Assembly: GCF_009796285.1 (NCBI RefSeq)
Contig: NZ_CP047020.1
Location: 7,502,001 to 7,566,000, forward strand
Direction of reading: 5' to 3'
Source: Streptomyces broussonetiae
Lineage (GTDB): Bacteria; Actinomycetota; Actinomycetes; Streptomycetales; Streptomycetaceae
DNA length: 64,000 bases
Of the stretch, positions 8,297-16,152 are shown in pieces (the stretch's first letter is position 1; every line of letters starts with the position of its first letter). A model generated the notes under the pieces. That model was not told the DNA's origin. It saw only the letters and a list, made by a program, of their open reading frames with translations, and made no database searches. The position numbers and the translations under genes were made by a program.

Positions 8297-9640
8297 TCAG
8301 ATGTTGCGGAAGCGGTTGATGGCGTCGATGTGCTGGGCGCGCATCTCCTCGTCGCGCACGCCGAGGCCTTCCTCGGGCGCGAGGCACAGCACGCCGACCT
8401 TGCCCTGGTGCACGTTGCGGTGGACGTCGTGGGCGGCCTGGCCGGTGTCCTGGAGGGAGTACACCTTCGACAGGGTCGGGTGGATCTTGCCCTTGGCGAC
8501 GAGGCGGTTGGCCTCCCAGGCCTCGCGGTAGTTCGCGAAGTGCGAGCCGATGATGCGCTTCAGGGACATCCACAGGTAGCGGTTGTCGTACTCGTGCTGG
8601 TAGCCCGAGGTGGAGGCACAGGTGACGATGGTGCCGCCCTTGCGGGTGACGTAGACGGAGGCGCCGAAGGTCTCGCGGCCCGGGTGCTCGAAGACGATGT
8701 CGACGTCCTCGCCGCCGGTCAGCTCGCGGATGCGCTTGCCGAAGCGCTTCCACTCCTTGGGGTCCTGGGTGTGCTCGTCCTTCCAGAACCTGTAGCCCTC
8801 GGCGGTGCGGTCGATGACCAGCTCGGCGCCCATCTTCCGGGCGATCTCGGCCTTCTGCTCGCTGGAGACCACGCAGATGGGGGTGGCGCCGCCGGCGAGG
8901 GCGAACTGGGTGGCGTAGGAGCCGAGTCCGCCGCTCGCGCCCCAGATCAGGACGTTGTCGCCCTGCTTCATCTGGGCGCCGTTGCGGGAGACCAGCTGGC
9001 GGTAGGCGGTGGAGTTCACCAGGCCCGGGGCCGCGGCCTCCTCCCACGACAGGTGGGCGGGCTTGGGCATCAGCTGGTTGGACTTCACGAGCGCGATCTC
9101 GGCGAGGCCGCCGAAGTTGGTCTCGAAGCCCCAGATCCGCTGCTCGGGGTCGAGCATGGTGTCGTTGTGGCCGTCGGAGGACTCCAGCTCGACGGACAGG
9201 CAGTGGGCGACGACCTCGTCGCCGGGCTTCCAGGCGTTGACGCCCGGGCCGGTGCGCAGGACGACGCCCGCGAGGTCGGAGCCGATGATGTGGTACGGCA
9301 GGTCGTGGCGCTTCGTCAGCTCGCTGACCTTGCCGTAGCGCTCCAGGAACCCGAACGTGGACAGCGGCTCGAAGATCGAGGTCCACACCGAGTTGTAGTT
9401 GACCGAGGAGGCCATGACGGCCACCAGGGCCTCGCCCGGGCCGAGTTCGGGCACGGGCACCTCGTCGAGGTGGATCGACTTGCGGGGGTCCTTGTCGCGG
9501 GTCTCGAGGCCAGCGAACATCTCCGTGTCGTCCTTGTGCACGGTGATCGCGCGGTACGACTCGGGAAGCGGCAGAGCGGCGAAGTCGGCGGACGTGGCGT
9601 CCTTCGACTGGATCGCGTCCAGGATGTCCTTCACGGTCAC
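8297..9640 (-). CDS. ccr: crotonyl-CoA carboxylase/reductase
   Basis: A 447-residue MDR-family enzyme that reduces and carboxylates crotonyl-CoA with NADPH and CO2 to (2S)-ethylmalonyl-CoA, the entry step of the ethylmalonyl-CoA pathway and the source of an extender unit for polyketides. GTG 9640 (VTVKDILDAIQS) is preceded by GGAGG at 7 nt. The Rossmann motif IWGASGGLGSYATQFA and the family segments NYNSVWTSIFEP, GFETNFGG and VFEHPGRETFG are all present. Length equals the 447 residues I remember for the S. coelicolor protein. The open frame extends upstream to 9892 but the extra 84 residues are low-complexity leader. Transcription probably starts near 9874 (see promoter). Confidence 0.97.
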   Translation of the reverse strand: MTVKDILDAIQSKDATSADFAALPLPESYRAITVHKDDTEMFAGLETRDKDPRKSIHLDEVPVPELGPGEALVAVMASSVNYNSVWTSIFEPLSTFGFLERYGKVSELTKRHDLPYHIIGSDLAGVVLRTGPGVNAWKPGDEVVAHCLSVELESSDGHNDTMLDPEQRIWGFETNFGGLAEIALVKSNQLMPKPAHLSWEEAAAPGLVNSTAYRQLVSRNGAQMKQGDNVLIWGASGGLGSYATQFALAGGATPICVVSSEQKAEIARKMGAELVIDRTAEGYRFWKDEHTQDPKEWKRFGKRIRELTGGEDVDIVFEHPGRETFGASVYVTRKGGTIVTCASTSGYQHEYDNRYLWMSLKRIIGSHFANYREAWEANRLVAKGKIHPTLSKVYSLQDTGQAAHDVHRNVHQGKVGVLCLAPEEGLGVRDEEMRAQHIDAINRFRNI

Positions 9641-9880
9641 GGTGTTGCCTCCGGCGGTGGACGCCCCTGAGGGAGGGGGCGCTGAGGGTTCGTCGGTACT
9701 GCTGGGAGTGCTGCTGAGGGTTTTTGAGGAGTGCCGTCGGTTCGGCTCGGTGGTGCTTCGGCAGCGCTTTGTGGCGCGGGAGGTTGCCTGTGACGCAGGC
9801 GTCCGGGCGCGCGGGCCGTGGACCCTTGGGGACAGCCGACGAGCGAAAGGTCTCTGCTCGCCGGCCGCCCGGACACCATC

Positions 9881-9909
9881 AACGTATGACACCGCGTGTC
9901 AGGTGGCAA
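9881..9909 (-). promoter_or_regulatory. putative ccr promoter with a perfect operator palindrome in the spacer
   Basis: Read on the minus strand, TTGCCA (9909-9904) and TACGTT (9886-9881) are separated by exactly 17 bp. The spacer holds TGACAC-CGC-GTGTCA (plus-strand 9887-9901), a perfect 6-bp inverted repeat. A repressor bound there would block RNA polymerase. Transcription would begin near 9874, leaving an untranslated leader of about 235 nt before ccr. The adjacent TetR gene product is the obvious candidate ligand, but that is inference. Confidence 0.55.
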
Positions 9910-9922
9910 GGCACTGAGTGCC
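9910..9922. repeat. palindrome GGCACT-G-AGTGCC abutting the ccr -35 element
   Basis: A perfect 6-bp inverted repeat with a 1-nt centre lies directly upstream of the proposed -35 box. A further 8-bp palindrome TTACGTAA is at 9947-9954. They may be additional regulator sites; the rest of 9641-10076 shows nothing coding. Confidence 0.4.
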
Positions 9923-10020
9923 AGAACAAGCCCTCAGATGAAATCTTTACGTAACAAATGAGCGATGATCGATCGAACGGCTTCGGAAATCCGCTGGAAA
10001 ACCTGCCCTGACATGCCAAA

Positions 10021-10044
10021 ACGGCCACCCCCAAGGGTGGCCGT
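10021..10044 (-). terminator. hairpin terminator of the TetR gene
   Basis: ACGGCCACCC (10021-10030) and GGGTGGCCGT (10035-10044) form a perfect 10-bp stem with a 4-nt loop. On the minus strand it is followed by TTTGGC and lies 33 bp past the TetR stop codon. Confidence 0.75.
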
Positions 10045-10076
10045 CATCACAGCCGAGAAAGGCTGGGGAGGGGCGC

Positions 10077-10898
10077 TCAGCGCTCCTTGAGCGCCTCCTC
10101 GATGGTCCGCATGACCTCGTCCAGCGGGGCGTCGGTACGGGCGACCGTCACGAGTACCTCGCCGTGCGCGGAGACCGCCGCCGGGGCGGAGCCGGCGGCC
10201 GGGCGGGGCGCCGGACCGCGCCCGGCCCCGATCCCGTTGCCGAACGTCTTGCGCACGATCGCGAAGGCGTGGTCGAGCTGTGCCTCGACGTCGCCCTGGC
10301 CGCCCGCCCGCAGCCAGCGGCGCAGCACATGGTTGTGGGCGGTGACGACCGCGGAGGCGGCCACCTCGGCGAGGAGCGGGTCGTCGTTGGCGTCGTCGGC
10401 GTGCGCGTGCTCGTCGAAGTGGCCGAGCAGATAGCGGGTGAACAGACGCTCGTAGCGGGCCACCGAGGCGATCTCGGCCTCGCGCAGGGTGGGCACCTCG
10501 CGCGTGAGCTTGTAGCGGGCGACCGAGATCTCGGGCCGGGCCGCGTACATCTTCATGACTTCCTTGATGCCACGGCACACGGTGTCGAGCGGGTGCTCGT
10601 GCGCGGGGGCGGCGTTGAGCACCGCCTCGGCGCGGATCAGCGTGTCGTCGTGGTCGGGGAAGATCGCCTCTTCCTTGGAGCGGAAGTGGCGGAAGAAGGT
10701 GCGGCGGGCGACCCCGGCGGCGGCCGCGATCTCGTCGACGGTGGTTGCCTCGTACCCCTTGGTCGCGAACAGCTCCATGGCTGCGGCCGCCAGCTCTCGG
10801 CGCATCTTGAGCCGCTGGGCGGCGGCGCGACTGCCTGCGGCACTTTCCGGCGCGTCGGGCGTAGCTGGTGTACGTGAGGACTTGGCGGGCTGGGACAT
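10077..10898 (-). CDS. TetR-family transcriptional regulator next to the ethylmalonyl-CoA operon
   Basis: A 273-residue repressor. Residues 40-90 carry the TetR DNA-binding domain, with the recognition helix in VDEIAAAAGVARRTFFRHFRS. The C-terminal ligand domain (95-235) is followed by a low-complexity linker and a helical tail. ATG 10898 is favoured because TACGTT ends 6 nt upstream (10910-10905), the layout of a leaderless Streptomyces mRNA; ATG 10916 is an alternative. It sits between ccr and the 3-hydroxyacyl-CoA dehydrogenase, so control of short-chain acyl-CoA metabolism is likely. From memory, TetR proteins with this role (AccR) exist in S. avermitilis; I do not see the exact site I recall for it here. 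Confidence 0.88.
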   Translation of the reverse strand: MSQPAKSSRTPATPDAPESAAGSRAAAQRLKMRRELAAAAMELFATKGYEATTVDEIAAAAGVARRTFFRHFRSKEEAIFPDHDDTLIRAEAVLNAAPAHEHPLDTVCRGIKEVMKMYAARPEISVARYKLTREVPTLREAEIASVARYERLFTRYLLGHFDEHAHADDANDDPLLAEVAASAVVTAHNHVLRRWLRAGGQGDVEAQLDHAFAIVRKTFGNGIGAGRGPAPRPAAGSAPAAVSAHGEVLVTVARTDAPLDEVMRTIEEALKER

Positions 10899-10904
10899 GA
10901 CCTG

Positions 10905-10910
10905 AACGTA
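10905..10910 (-). promoter_or_regulatory. -10 element for leaderless TetR transcript
   Basis: TACGTT on the minus strand lies 6 nt before ATG 10898. No convincing -35 hexamer is visible. A direct repeat GTGCGCAG at 10918-10925 and 10930-10937 is just upstream. Confidence 0.4.
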
Positions 10911-11058
10911 CTGCATGTGCGCAGCTCGGTGCGCAGGTGTGCCGTTTCCCCCGCCCGGCGGGGGCGGGGGAGAGCCCGGCCGGCCGGGCGGGGCAAGGAC
11001 ACCGGGATCGAGCAGCCCGCCCCAGTCCGCCTCCGCGTGGGACCAGTCGCCGACGCCG

Positions 11059-12873
11059 TCAGCGGCGGGCATACTCGCGGAAGCCGCGGCCGGTCTTGCG
11101 GCCGAGGCAGCCCGCCGCCACCAGGTGTTCCAGCAGCGGGGACGGGGCGAGACCCGGGTCGCGGAACTCGCGGTGCAGGACCTTCTCGATGGCCAGCGAG
11201 ACGTCGAGGCCCACCACGTCCAGCAGCTCGAAGGGGCCCATCGGGTAGCCGCCGCCGAGCCGCATCGCCGCGTCGATGTCGTCCAGGGACGCGTAGTGCT
11301 CCTCGACCATCTTGATGGCGTTGTTCAGGTACGGGAACAGCAGCGCGTTCACGATGAAACCGGCCCGGTCGCCGCAGTCCACCGCGTGCTTCCTGATCGT
11401 CGCGCAGACCTCGCGGACGGTCGCGTGGACGTCGTCGGCGGTCAGCACCGTGCGCACGACCTCGACCAGCTTCATCGCGGGCGCCGGGTTGAAGAAGTGC
11501 ATGCCGATGACGTCCTGCGGGCGCGAGGTGGCGCGGGCGCAGGCGACGACGGGCAGTGAGGAGGTGGTGGTGGCGAGGATCGCGCCGGGCTTGCAGACCT
11601 TGTCCAGCGTCTGGAACAGCTGCCGCTTGACCTCCAGGTCCTCGGCGACCGCTTCGACGGCCAGGTCGACGTCGGCGAAGGCGTCGTAGGACCCGGCCGG
11701 GGTGATCAGGTCCAGGACCCCGGCGGCGGCCTCGGCGGTCAGCCGGCCCTTGTCGACGGAGCGTGCGAGCGACTTGCCGATCCGGGCCTTGGCGGCCTGT
11801 GCCTTCTCCTCGCTGCGGGCGGCCAGCACGACCTCGTAGCCGGCCTTGGCGAACACCTCGGCGATGCCGGAGGCCATGGTGCCCGAGCCGGCGACACCGA
11901 CGCTGCGCACGCTGCGGCCGGTGGCCCCGGTGTCCCCCTCGGCCGGGGTCAGCGTGTCCGGCACGACCGTGGCGCTGCCCGGTGCTTCGTAGCTGTAGAA
12001 GCCGCGCCCGGACTTGCGGCCGGTCAGGCCCGCCTCGCTGAGCTGCTTCAGGATCGGTGCGGGTGCGTGCAGCCGGTCGCGGGACTCGGCGTACATGGCC
12101 TCCAGGACCGTGCGCGCGGTGTCGATGCCGATCAGGTCCAGCAGGGCGAGGGGGCCCATCGGCAGGCCGCAGCCGAGCCGCATCGCCGCGTCGATGTCCT
12201 CACGGGAGGCGTAGCGGGCCTCGTACATCGCGGCCGCCTGGTTGAGGTAGCCGAAGAGCAGGCCGTCGGCGACGAAGCCGGGGCGGTCGCCGACCGCGAC
12301 CGGCTCCTTGCCCAGCTCGAGCGCGAGGTCGGTGACCGCGGCGACGGCCTGCGGCGCGGTCAGCACCGAGGAGACGACCTCGACCAGCTTCATCGCGGGC
12401 GCCGGGTTGAAGAAGTGCAGGCCCAGCACGCGCTCGGGGCGGGCGGAGTCGGCGGCGAGCCGGGTCACGGACAGGGCGTTGGTGCCGGTGGCGAGGACCG
12501 TCTCCGGGCGGACGATGGCGTCCAGCTCGCGGAAGATCTGGTGCTTGACCTCGTACGACTCCGGGGCCACCTCGATCACGAGGTCGGCGTCGGCCGCCGC
12601 GCCGAGGTCGGTGCCGGTACGCACCCGGGCCAGCGCGTCGGCGCGCTCGGACTCGGTGATCCGGCCGCGCTCCACGGCACGGGCGGTGGAGGCCTCCAGC
12701 GCGGCGACGCACCGGACGGCCTGGGCCTCGCTGACGTCGATGCCGATCACCTCGCGGCCGGCCTTCACAAGGACCTCGGTGATACCGGTGCCCATGGTGC
12801 CGAGGCCGACGACGGCGATCGTCTTGAACGGGGACAGCGGGGTGCCGGACAGGGGGGACAGGGGAGTGGCCAT
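11059..12873 (-). CDS. double-domain 3-hydroxyacyl-CoA (3-hydroxybutyryl-CoA) dehydrogenase
   Basis: A 604-residue protein made of two tandem FadB2/PaaH-like units. Unit 1 starts TIAVVGLGTMGTGI near residue 13 and unit 2 starts SVGVAGSGTMASGI near residue 315; both are NAD-binding GxGxxG folds. Each repeats the substrate-domain signatures GLHFFNPAPAMKLVEVV (unit 1) and GMHFFNPAPAMKLVEVV (unit 2) and the GPLALLDLIG or GPFELLDVVG helix. It would oxidise or reduce 3-hydroxybutyryl-CoA/acetoacetyl-CoA and so feed crotonyl-CoA to Ccr. ATG 12873 has GGAG at 8 nt. The frame is open to 13077 but the extra part is compositionally leader-like. Single-unit relatives are about 285 residues, so this is an internal duplication. 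Confidence 0.92.
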   Translation of the reverse strand: MATPLSPLSGTPLSPFKTIAVVGLGTMGTGITEVLVKAGREVIGIDVSEAQAVRCVAALEASTARAVERGRITESERADALARVRTGTDLGAAADADLVIEVAPESYEVKHQIFRELDAIVRPETVLATGTNALSVTRLAADSARPERVLGLHFFNPAPAMKLVEVVSSVLTAPQAVAAVTDLALELGKEPVAVGDRPGFVADGLLFGYLNQAAAMYEARYASREDIDAAMRLGCGLPMGPLALLDLIGIDTARTVLEAMYAESRDRLHAPAPILKQLSEAGLTGRKSGRGFYSYEAPGSATVVPDTLTPAEGDTGATGRSVRSVGVAGSGTMASGIAEVFAKAGYEVVLAARSEEKAQAAKARIGKSLARSVDKGRLTAEAAAGVLDLITPAGSYDAFADVDLAVEAVAEDLEVKRQLFQTLDKVCKPGAILATTTSSLPVVACARATSRPQDVIGMHFFNPAPAMKLVEVVRTVLTADDVHATVREVCATIRKHAVDCGDRAGFIVNALLFPYLNNAIKMVEEHYASLDDIDAAMRLGGGYPMGPFELLDVVGLDVSLAIEKVLHREFRDPGLAPSPLLEHLVAAGCLGRKTGRGFREYARR

Positions 12874-13262
12874 CGCGGGACTCCAGGAATGAGGGTGACG
12901 ACGAGGAGCGCACCCGGGTGCGCCCAGAGGCGCACCGGGGAGCGGAAAGGAGTGCGGGTGTTGTCGGGCTGCAAGCGCACACGCCCGGTGCTGCCGGTGC
13001 CACGGGCGTGCACACGCCCGCACGAACGGCAGGAAATCCGACCGGCCCTGTCCCGGAGCCGGGTCGTACAGCGGCACAAGACGTACCGAACTGACGGCTG
13101 CTCACGACGGCCGCGTCACCAGACCGTCGTCAGCGAGTTCGCGAGTGGGTAACTCGCTCGTCTGAGCTTAACCGGTGAGTAACGAGCGCGCCAGACGTCC
13201 GCTCGAATTTGACTGTGTGAGGTGGCTCCCTCCGGCCGCGCCACCCCCCTACGCTGGACTTC
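12874..13262. promoter_or_regulatory. divergent intergenic region with inverted repeats
   Basis: There is no gene in these 389 bp. GCGAGTT (13133-13139) and AACTCGC (13151-13157) form an inverted repeat with an 11-nt spacer, and TTAACC / GAGTAAC lie just beyond, up to 13183. This is where the promoter of the 3-hydroxyacyl-CoA dehydrogenase gene and its operator are expected. I could not define -35/-10 boxes for it. Confidence 0.35.
13250..13255 (+). promoter_or_regulatory. -10 element for leaderless HEAT-repeat gene
   Basis: TACGCT ends 7 nt before the GTG start at 13263 and no ribosome binding site is present, which is the typical layout of a leaderless Streptomyces transcript. No clear -35 box is seen. 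Confidence 0.45.
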
Positions 13263-13847
13263 GTGGACGAAGAGTTGCGATCGCTCACGGAGCGCTTACG
13301 GCAGGAGTCGCGCGGCTCGACCGCGTTCGACCGGCTGCTGACGACCGAGGACCAAGGCGAGCTGGCGGAGGTGCTCACCGCGCCCGGGCAGCCCCTGTGG
13401 GCAAGGGAGCTTGCCGCGTTCCGGCTCGGGCGCGCGGGCGACCGCCGGGCCTTCGAGTCCCTGGTGCTGCTCCTCAATCACCGTGACCCTCCGCGCTGCG
13501 CCTCCGCCGCACACGCCCTGGCCCGGCTCGGTGACCCGCGCACGGCCCGGGCGGCCGCCGCGCTCGCCACCAACGAACTGCGCGTCGCCTACGCCCTGCA
13601 TCCGGTACGGCTGCTGGCCGATCTGCGGGCCCCCGAGTCCGTGCCCGCGCTGATCACCACCCTGGAACGCCGGCTGCGCCCGCACGACCCCTACCGCCGG
13701 GTCGCCCTCGCCTGTGTGGAGGGCCTGGGCAGCCTGGGCGACCCGCGCGCCCGCCGCGTCCTGAACGAGGCCCTCGCCCACCCGGCACTCGCGCAGGCGG
13801 CGGTGCGCGCGCTGGGCCGCATTCCCCAGCAGAAGGAGGCGAGGTGA
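13263..13847 (+). CDS. HEAT-repeat domain protein
   Basis: A 194-residue, wholly helical, soluble protein. Residues 45-185 contain four or five degenerate HEAT/PBS-lyase-like repeats, recognisable from recurring units such as ELAAFRLGRAGDRRAFESLV, AAHALARLGDPRTARAA and ACVEGLGSLGDPRARRVL. Such repeats bind other proteins or act as scaffolds; no catalytic motif is visible. The GTG start has no Shine-Dalgarno but a -10 box at 13250-13255. It converges with the RidA gene, 21 bp apart. The partner is unknown. Confidence 0.8.
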   Translation: MDEELRSLTERLRQESRGSTAFDRLLTTEDQGELAEVLTAPGQPLWARELAAFRLGRAGDRRAFESLVLLLNHRDPPRCASAAHALARLGDPRTARAAAALATNELRVAYALHPVRLLADLRAPESVPALITTLERRLRPHDPYRRVALACVEGLGSLGDPRARRVLNEALAHPALAQAAVRALGRIPQQKEAR

Positions 13848-13868
13848 CGCCGGGTCAGTGTGCGGCGG

Positions 13869-14267
13869 TCACTCGGGCACCACCGCGAACGCCTCGATCT
13901 CCATGAGGAACTCCGGCGCGACCAGTCCGGCCACCTGCACCGCCGAGGACGCCGGCAGCCGGTCGTCGCTCAGATGGGCGGCGCGGGCCGCGCGTATCGC
14001 GGGCAGGTGGGCGGTGTCCGTCACGAAGTACGTCAGCTTCACGACGTGCTCGAAGCCGGCGCCGGCAGCGGCCAGACACCGCTTCAGGTTCTCGAACACC
14101 TGTCGGGCCTGCGCCGCGGGATCGCCCGCGCCGACCAGCTTGCCGTCCTCGTCCAGGGGCAACTGACCGGAGACGACGACAAGACGGCCGCTCGCCGTGA
14201 CCACGTGGCTGTACCGGGCCGCGGGCGCGACGCCGTCGGGGGCGGGGATCCGGATCGGTTCACTCAT
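13869..14267 (-). CDS. RidA/YjgF/YER057c-family protein
   Basis: A 132-residue protein of the RidA family, which forms trimers and in the best-known members hydrolyses reactive enamine/imine intermediates released by PLP enzymes. VVSGQLPLDEDGKLVG, QARQVFENLKRCLAAAG and the KLTYFVTD strand are family features. The usual C-terminal Arg-x-x-V-E-I-E is changed to EFLMEIEAFAVV, so the imine-binding Arg of true RidA is not seen and activity may differ. ATG 14267 follows GGGA; ATG 14276 is an in-frame alternative. Confidence 0.85.
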   Translation of the reverse strand: MSEPIRIPAPDGVAPAARYSHVVTASGRLVVVSGQLPLDEDGKLVGAGDPAAQARQVFENLKRCLAAAGAGFEHVVKLTYFVTDTAHLPAIRAARAAHLSDDRLPASSAVQVAGLVAPEFLMEIEAFAVVPE

Positions 14268-14416
14268 GGGTCCCATGGTGAACCACGGCACTGACAACAC
14301 CCCCGGGAGGGCACGGGGCGGTATCGACGTGCGACTCCGCCGTGGGGCGTGGCCAGGACGAGGCCGCGCCCGCACGACGGCACATCACGGCGCCCGCACG
14401 GCGCAGTGCCAGGCGT

Positions 14417-15979
14417 CTACCGGCGGAAGCCGAGCAACTCGTGCAGCGTCTCCCCGCGCGGCGCGGGCGCCGCCTTGACGGCCAACGGCTTCGGGTCGGG
14501 CGACTTCGCGCACACCGCGTCGGCCACCCCGGCGGAGCCGCGCGGCACCCGGCCGTTCTTCAGATAGGCCGTCAGATACCGGTCCAGACAGGCGTTGTCG
14601 CTCAGCGTGACTCCGTGGTTGCCGCCGCCCGCCTCGACCACCAGGCTGGAGCGGGCGAGCAGCCGGTGCACCGTGACGCCGCCGGGGTAGGGGGTGGCCG
14701 CATCGTCGGTGGCCTGGAACAGCAGCACCGGCGGAAGCCCGGTGTTGGCGATGTCCACCGGCCGGCGCCGCGCGGTCGGCCAGTAGGCGCACGGTGCGTT
14801 GTACCAGGCGTTGTTCCAGGCCATGAAGGGAGCCTTGCCGTACACGGTCCAGGTGTCGCTGTGCCACCGGTTCCAGCCACCGGGCCAGGAGGTGTCGCGG
14901 CACTGCACCGCCGCGTAGACGCTGTAGCCGTTGTCCCCCGAGTGGTTCACGGCGCCGAGGTTCTTCCACACCTGCACCAGCGGCCCGGCGTTCCTGTCGC
15001 GCACGTACGCCGCGAACGCCTCGGCGAGGTAGGGCCAGTAGCCGTTGTAGTAGCCGCCGGGGATGAAGGTGTCCTCCAACTCGGCGGCGCCCACCTTGCC
15101 GCCGGCCGGCTTCTTCGCCAGTGCCGCTCGCATCGCGTACCACCTGGTCTCGATCTTCTCCGGGTCCCGGCCGAGGTGGTAGGCGGAGTCGTAGCGGGCG
15201 ATCCAGGCCATCAGGGCGCGGTGGCGGTCGTTGAAGGCGTAGTCCTGGCCGAGGTTGTCCGCGTACCAGACCCCGGCCGGGTCGACGACCGAGTCCAGCA
15301 CCAGGCGGCGGATCCGCTGCGGGAACAGCTTGGCGTAGACCGCGCCGAGGTAGGTGCCGTAGGAGTAGCCGAAGTAGTTGATCTTCGAGGCGCCGAGGGC
15401 CGCGCGGATGAGGTCCATGTCGCGTACGGCGCTGACGGTGTCGATGTACGGCAGCAGATCGGCGTGGCGGCGGCCGCAGGCGGCGGCGAAGGCCTTCGCG
15501 CGCGCGAGGTTCGTCCGCTCCAGGGCCGGGGTCGCGGGCACCGTGTCCGGCCGTACCGCCTTGAAGTGGCCGGGCACGCAGTCCAGGGCCGGGGTGGACC
15601 TGCCGACGCCGCGCGGGTCGAAGCCGATCACGTCGTACTGGGCGGCGACGCTCCTGGGCAGTGCGGAGGCGACGAACCCGGCGAGCCTCAGGCCGCTGCC
15701 GCCGGGGCCTCCGGGGTTGACCAGCAGTGGACCCTGGAAGGTCTTCGCCGTGTGCTTGACGCGGGACAGGGCGAGCGTGATCCGCCGCCCCTGCGGGTGG
15801 GCGTGGTCCAGCGGCACCTTCAGGGACGCGCACTGGAGCGTCGGGTAGTCGCTGGTGCCGCACTTCTTCCAGGCGAGCCGCGGGGCCGGGGCGGCCGAGG
15901 CCCCGTGCGCGGGTACGGCGGTGACCGAGCCCGCCAGCACGGCGGCGGCAGCGCACAGCACGGCTGCGCGAGTTCTCAT
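14417..15979 (-). CDS. secreted alpha/beta-hydrolase, tripeptidyl-aminopeptidase type
   Basis: A 520-residue exported serine hydrolase of the Streptomyces TAP/Slp peptidase group. The N-terminus is a signal peptide (Arg at 2 and 4, hydrophobic 5-22, AHGASA cleavage zone). PLLVNPGGPGGSG forms the oxyanion loop, GYSYGTYLGAVYA the nucleophile elbow, FQATDDAATPYPG the acid and GGGNHGVTL the catalytic His. The C-terminal TAP-like domain covers roughly 390-500. Known relatives cut tripeptides from protein N-termini outside the cell. Monocistronic. The substrate is not readable from sequence. Confidence 0.9.
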   Translation of the reverse strand: MRTRAAVLCAAAAVLAGSVTAVPAHGASAAPAPRLAWKKCGTSDYPTLQCASLKVPLDHAHPQGRRITLALSRVKHTAKTFQGPLLVNPGGPGGSGLRLAGFVASALPRSVAAQYDVIGFDPRGVGRSTPALDCVPGHFKAVRPDTVPATPALERTNLARAKAFAAACGRRHADLLPYIDTVSAVRDMDLIRAALGASKINYFGYSYGTYLGAVYAKLFPQRIRRLVLDSVVDPAGVWYADNLGQDYAFNDRHRALMAWIARYDSAYHLGRDPEKIETRWYAMRAALAKKPAGGKVGAAELEDTFIPGGYYNGYWPYLAEAFAAYVRDRNAGPLVQVWKNLGAVNHSGDNGYSVYAAVQCRDTSWPGGWNRWHSDTWTVYGKAPFMAWNNAWYNAPCAYWPTARRRPVDIANTGLPPVLLFQATDDAATPYPGGVTVHRLLARSSLVVEAGGGNHGVTLSDNACLDRYLTAYLKNGRVPRGSAGVADAVCAKSPDPKPLAVKAAPAPRGETLHELLGFRR

Positions 15980-16152
15980 GGGTCCTCCCGGGACGGCGGG
16001 GGCGGTGGGCCGTGATGATCACAGCCCTCGCCGCATCGTCCCGGCGCCGGGGTCCGAAGCTAACGCGCCGGGAGCGTACTTGACCCGATTGCGCCGTGCG
16101 AAGCCCTCGAACGCCCGTACCGGCCGCGGTCACATGAGGATGTGTGTCGCCG

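Noticed and set aside
9641..9874. A cobalamin riboswitch in the ccr leader
   Set aside because: The conserved B12-box sequence and the surrounding stems are not visible.
9641..9892. An N-terminal extension of Ccr up to 9892
   Set aside because: The frame is open, but GTG 9640 has a GGAGG at 7 nt, gives the expected 447 residues, and the upstream part overlaps the proposed promoter.
13133..13184. A site of the form GTTAA-N6-TTAAC for an AccR-type TetR regulator
   Set aside because: GTTAA-like half sites are present upstream of the 3-hydroxyacyl-CoA dehydrogenase, but no pair has the required spacing, so I list only a generic inverted repeat.
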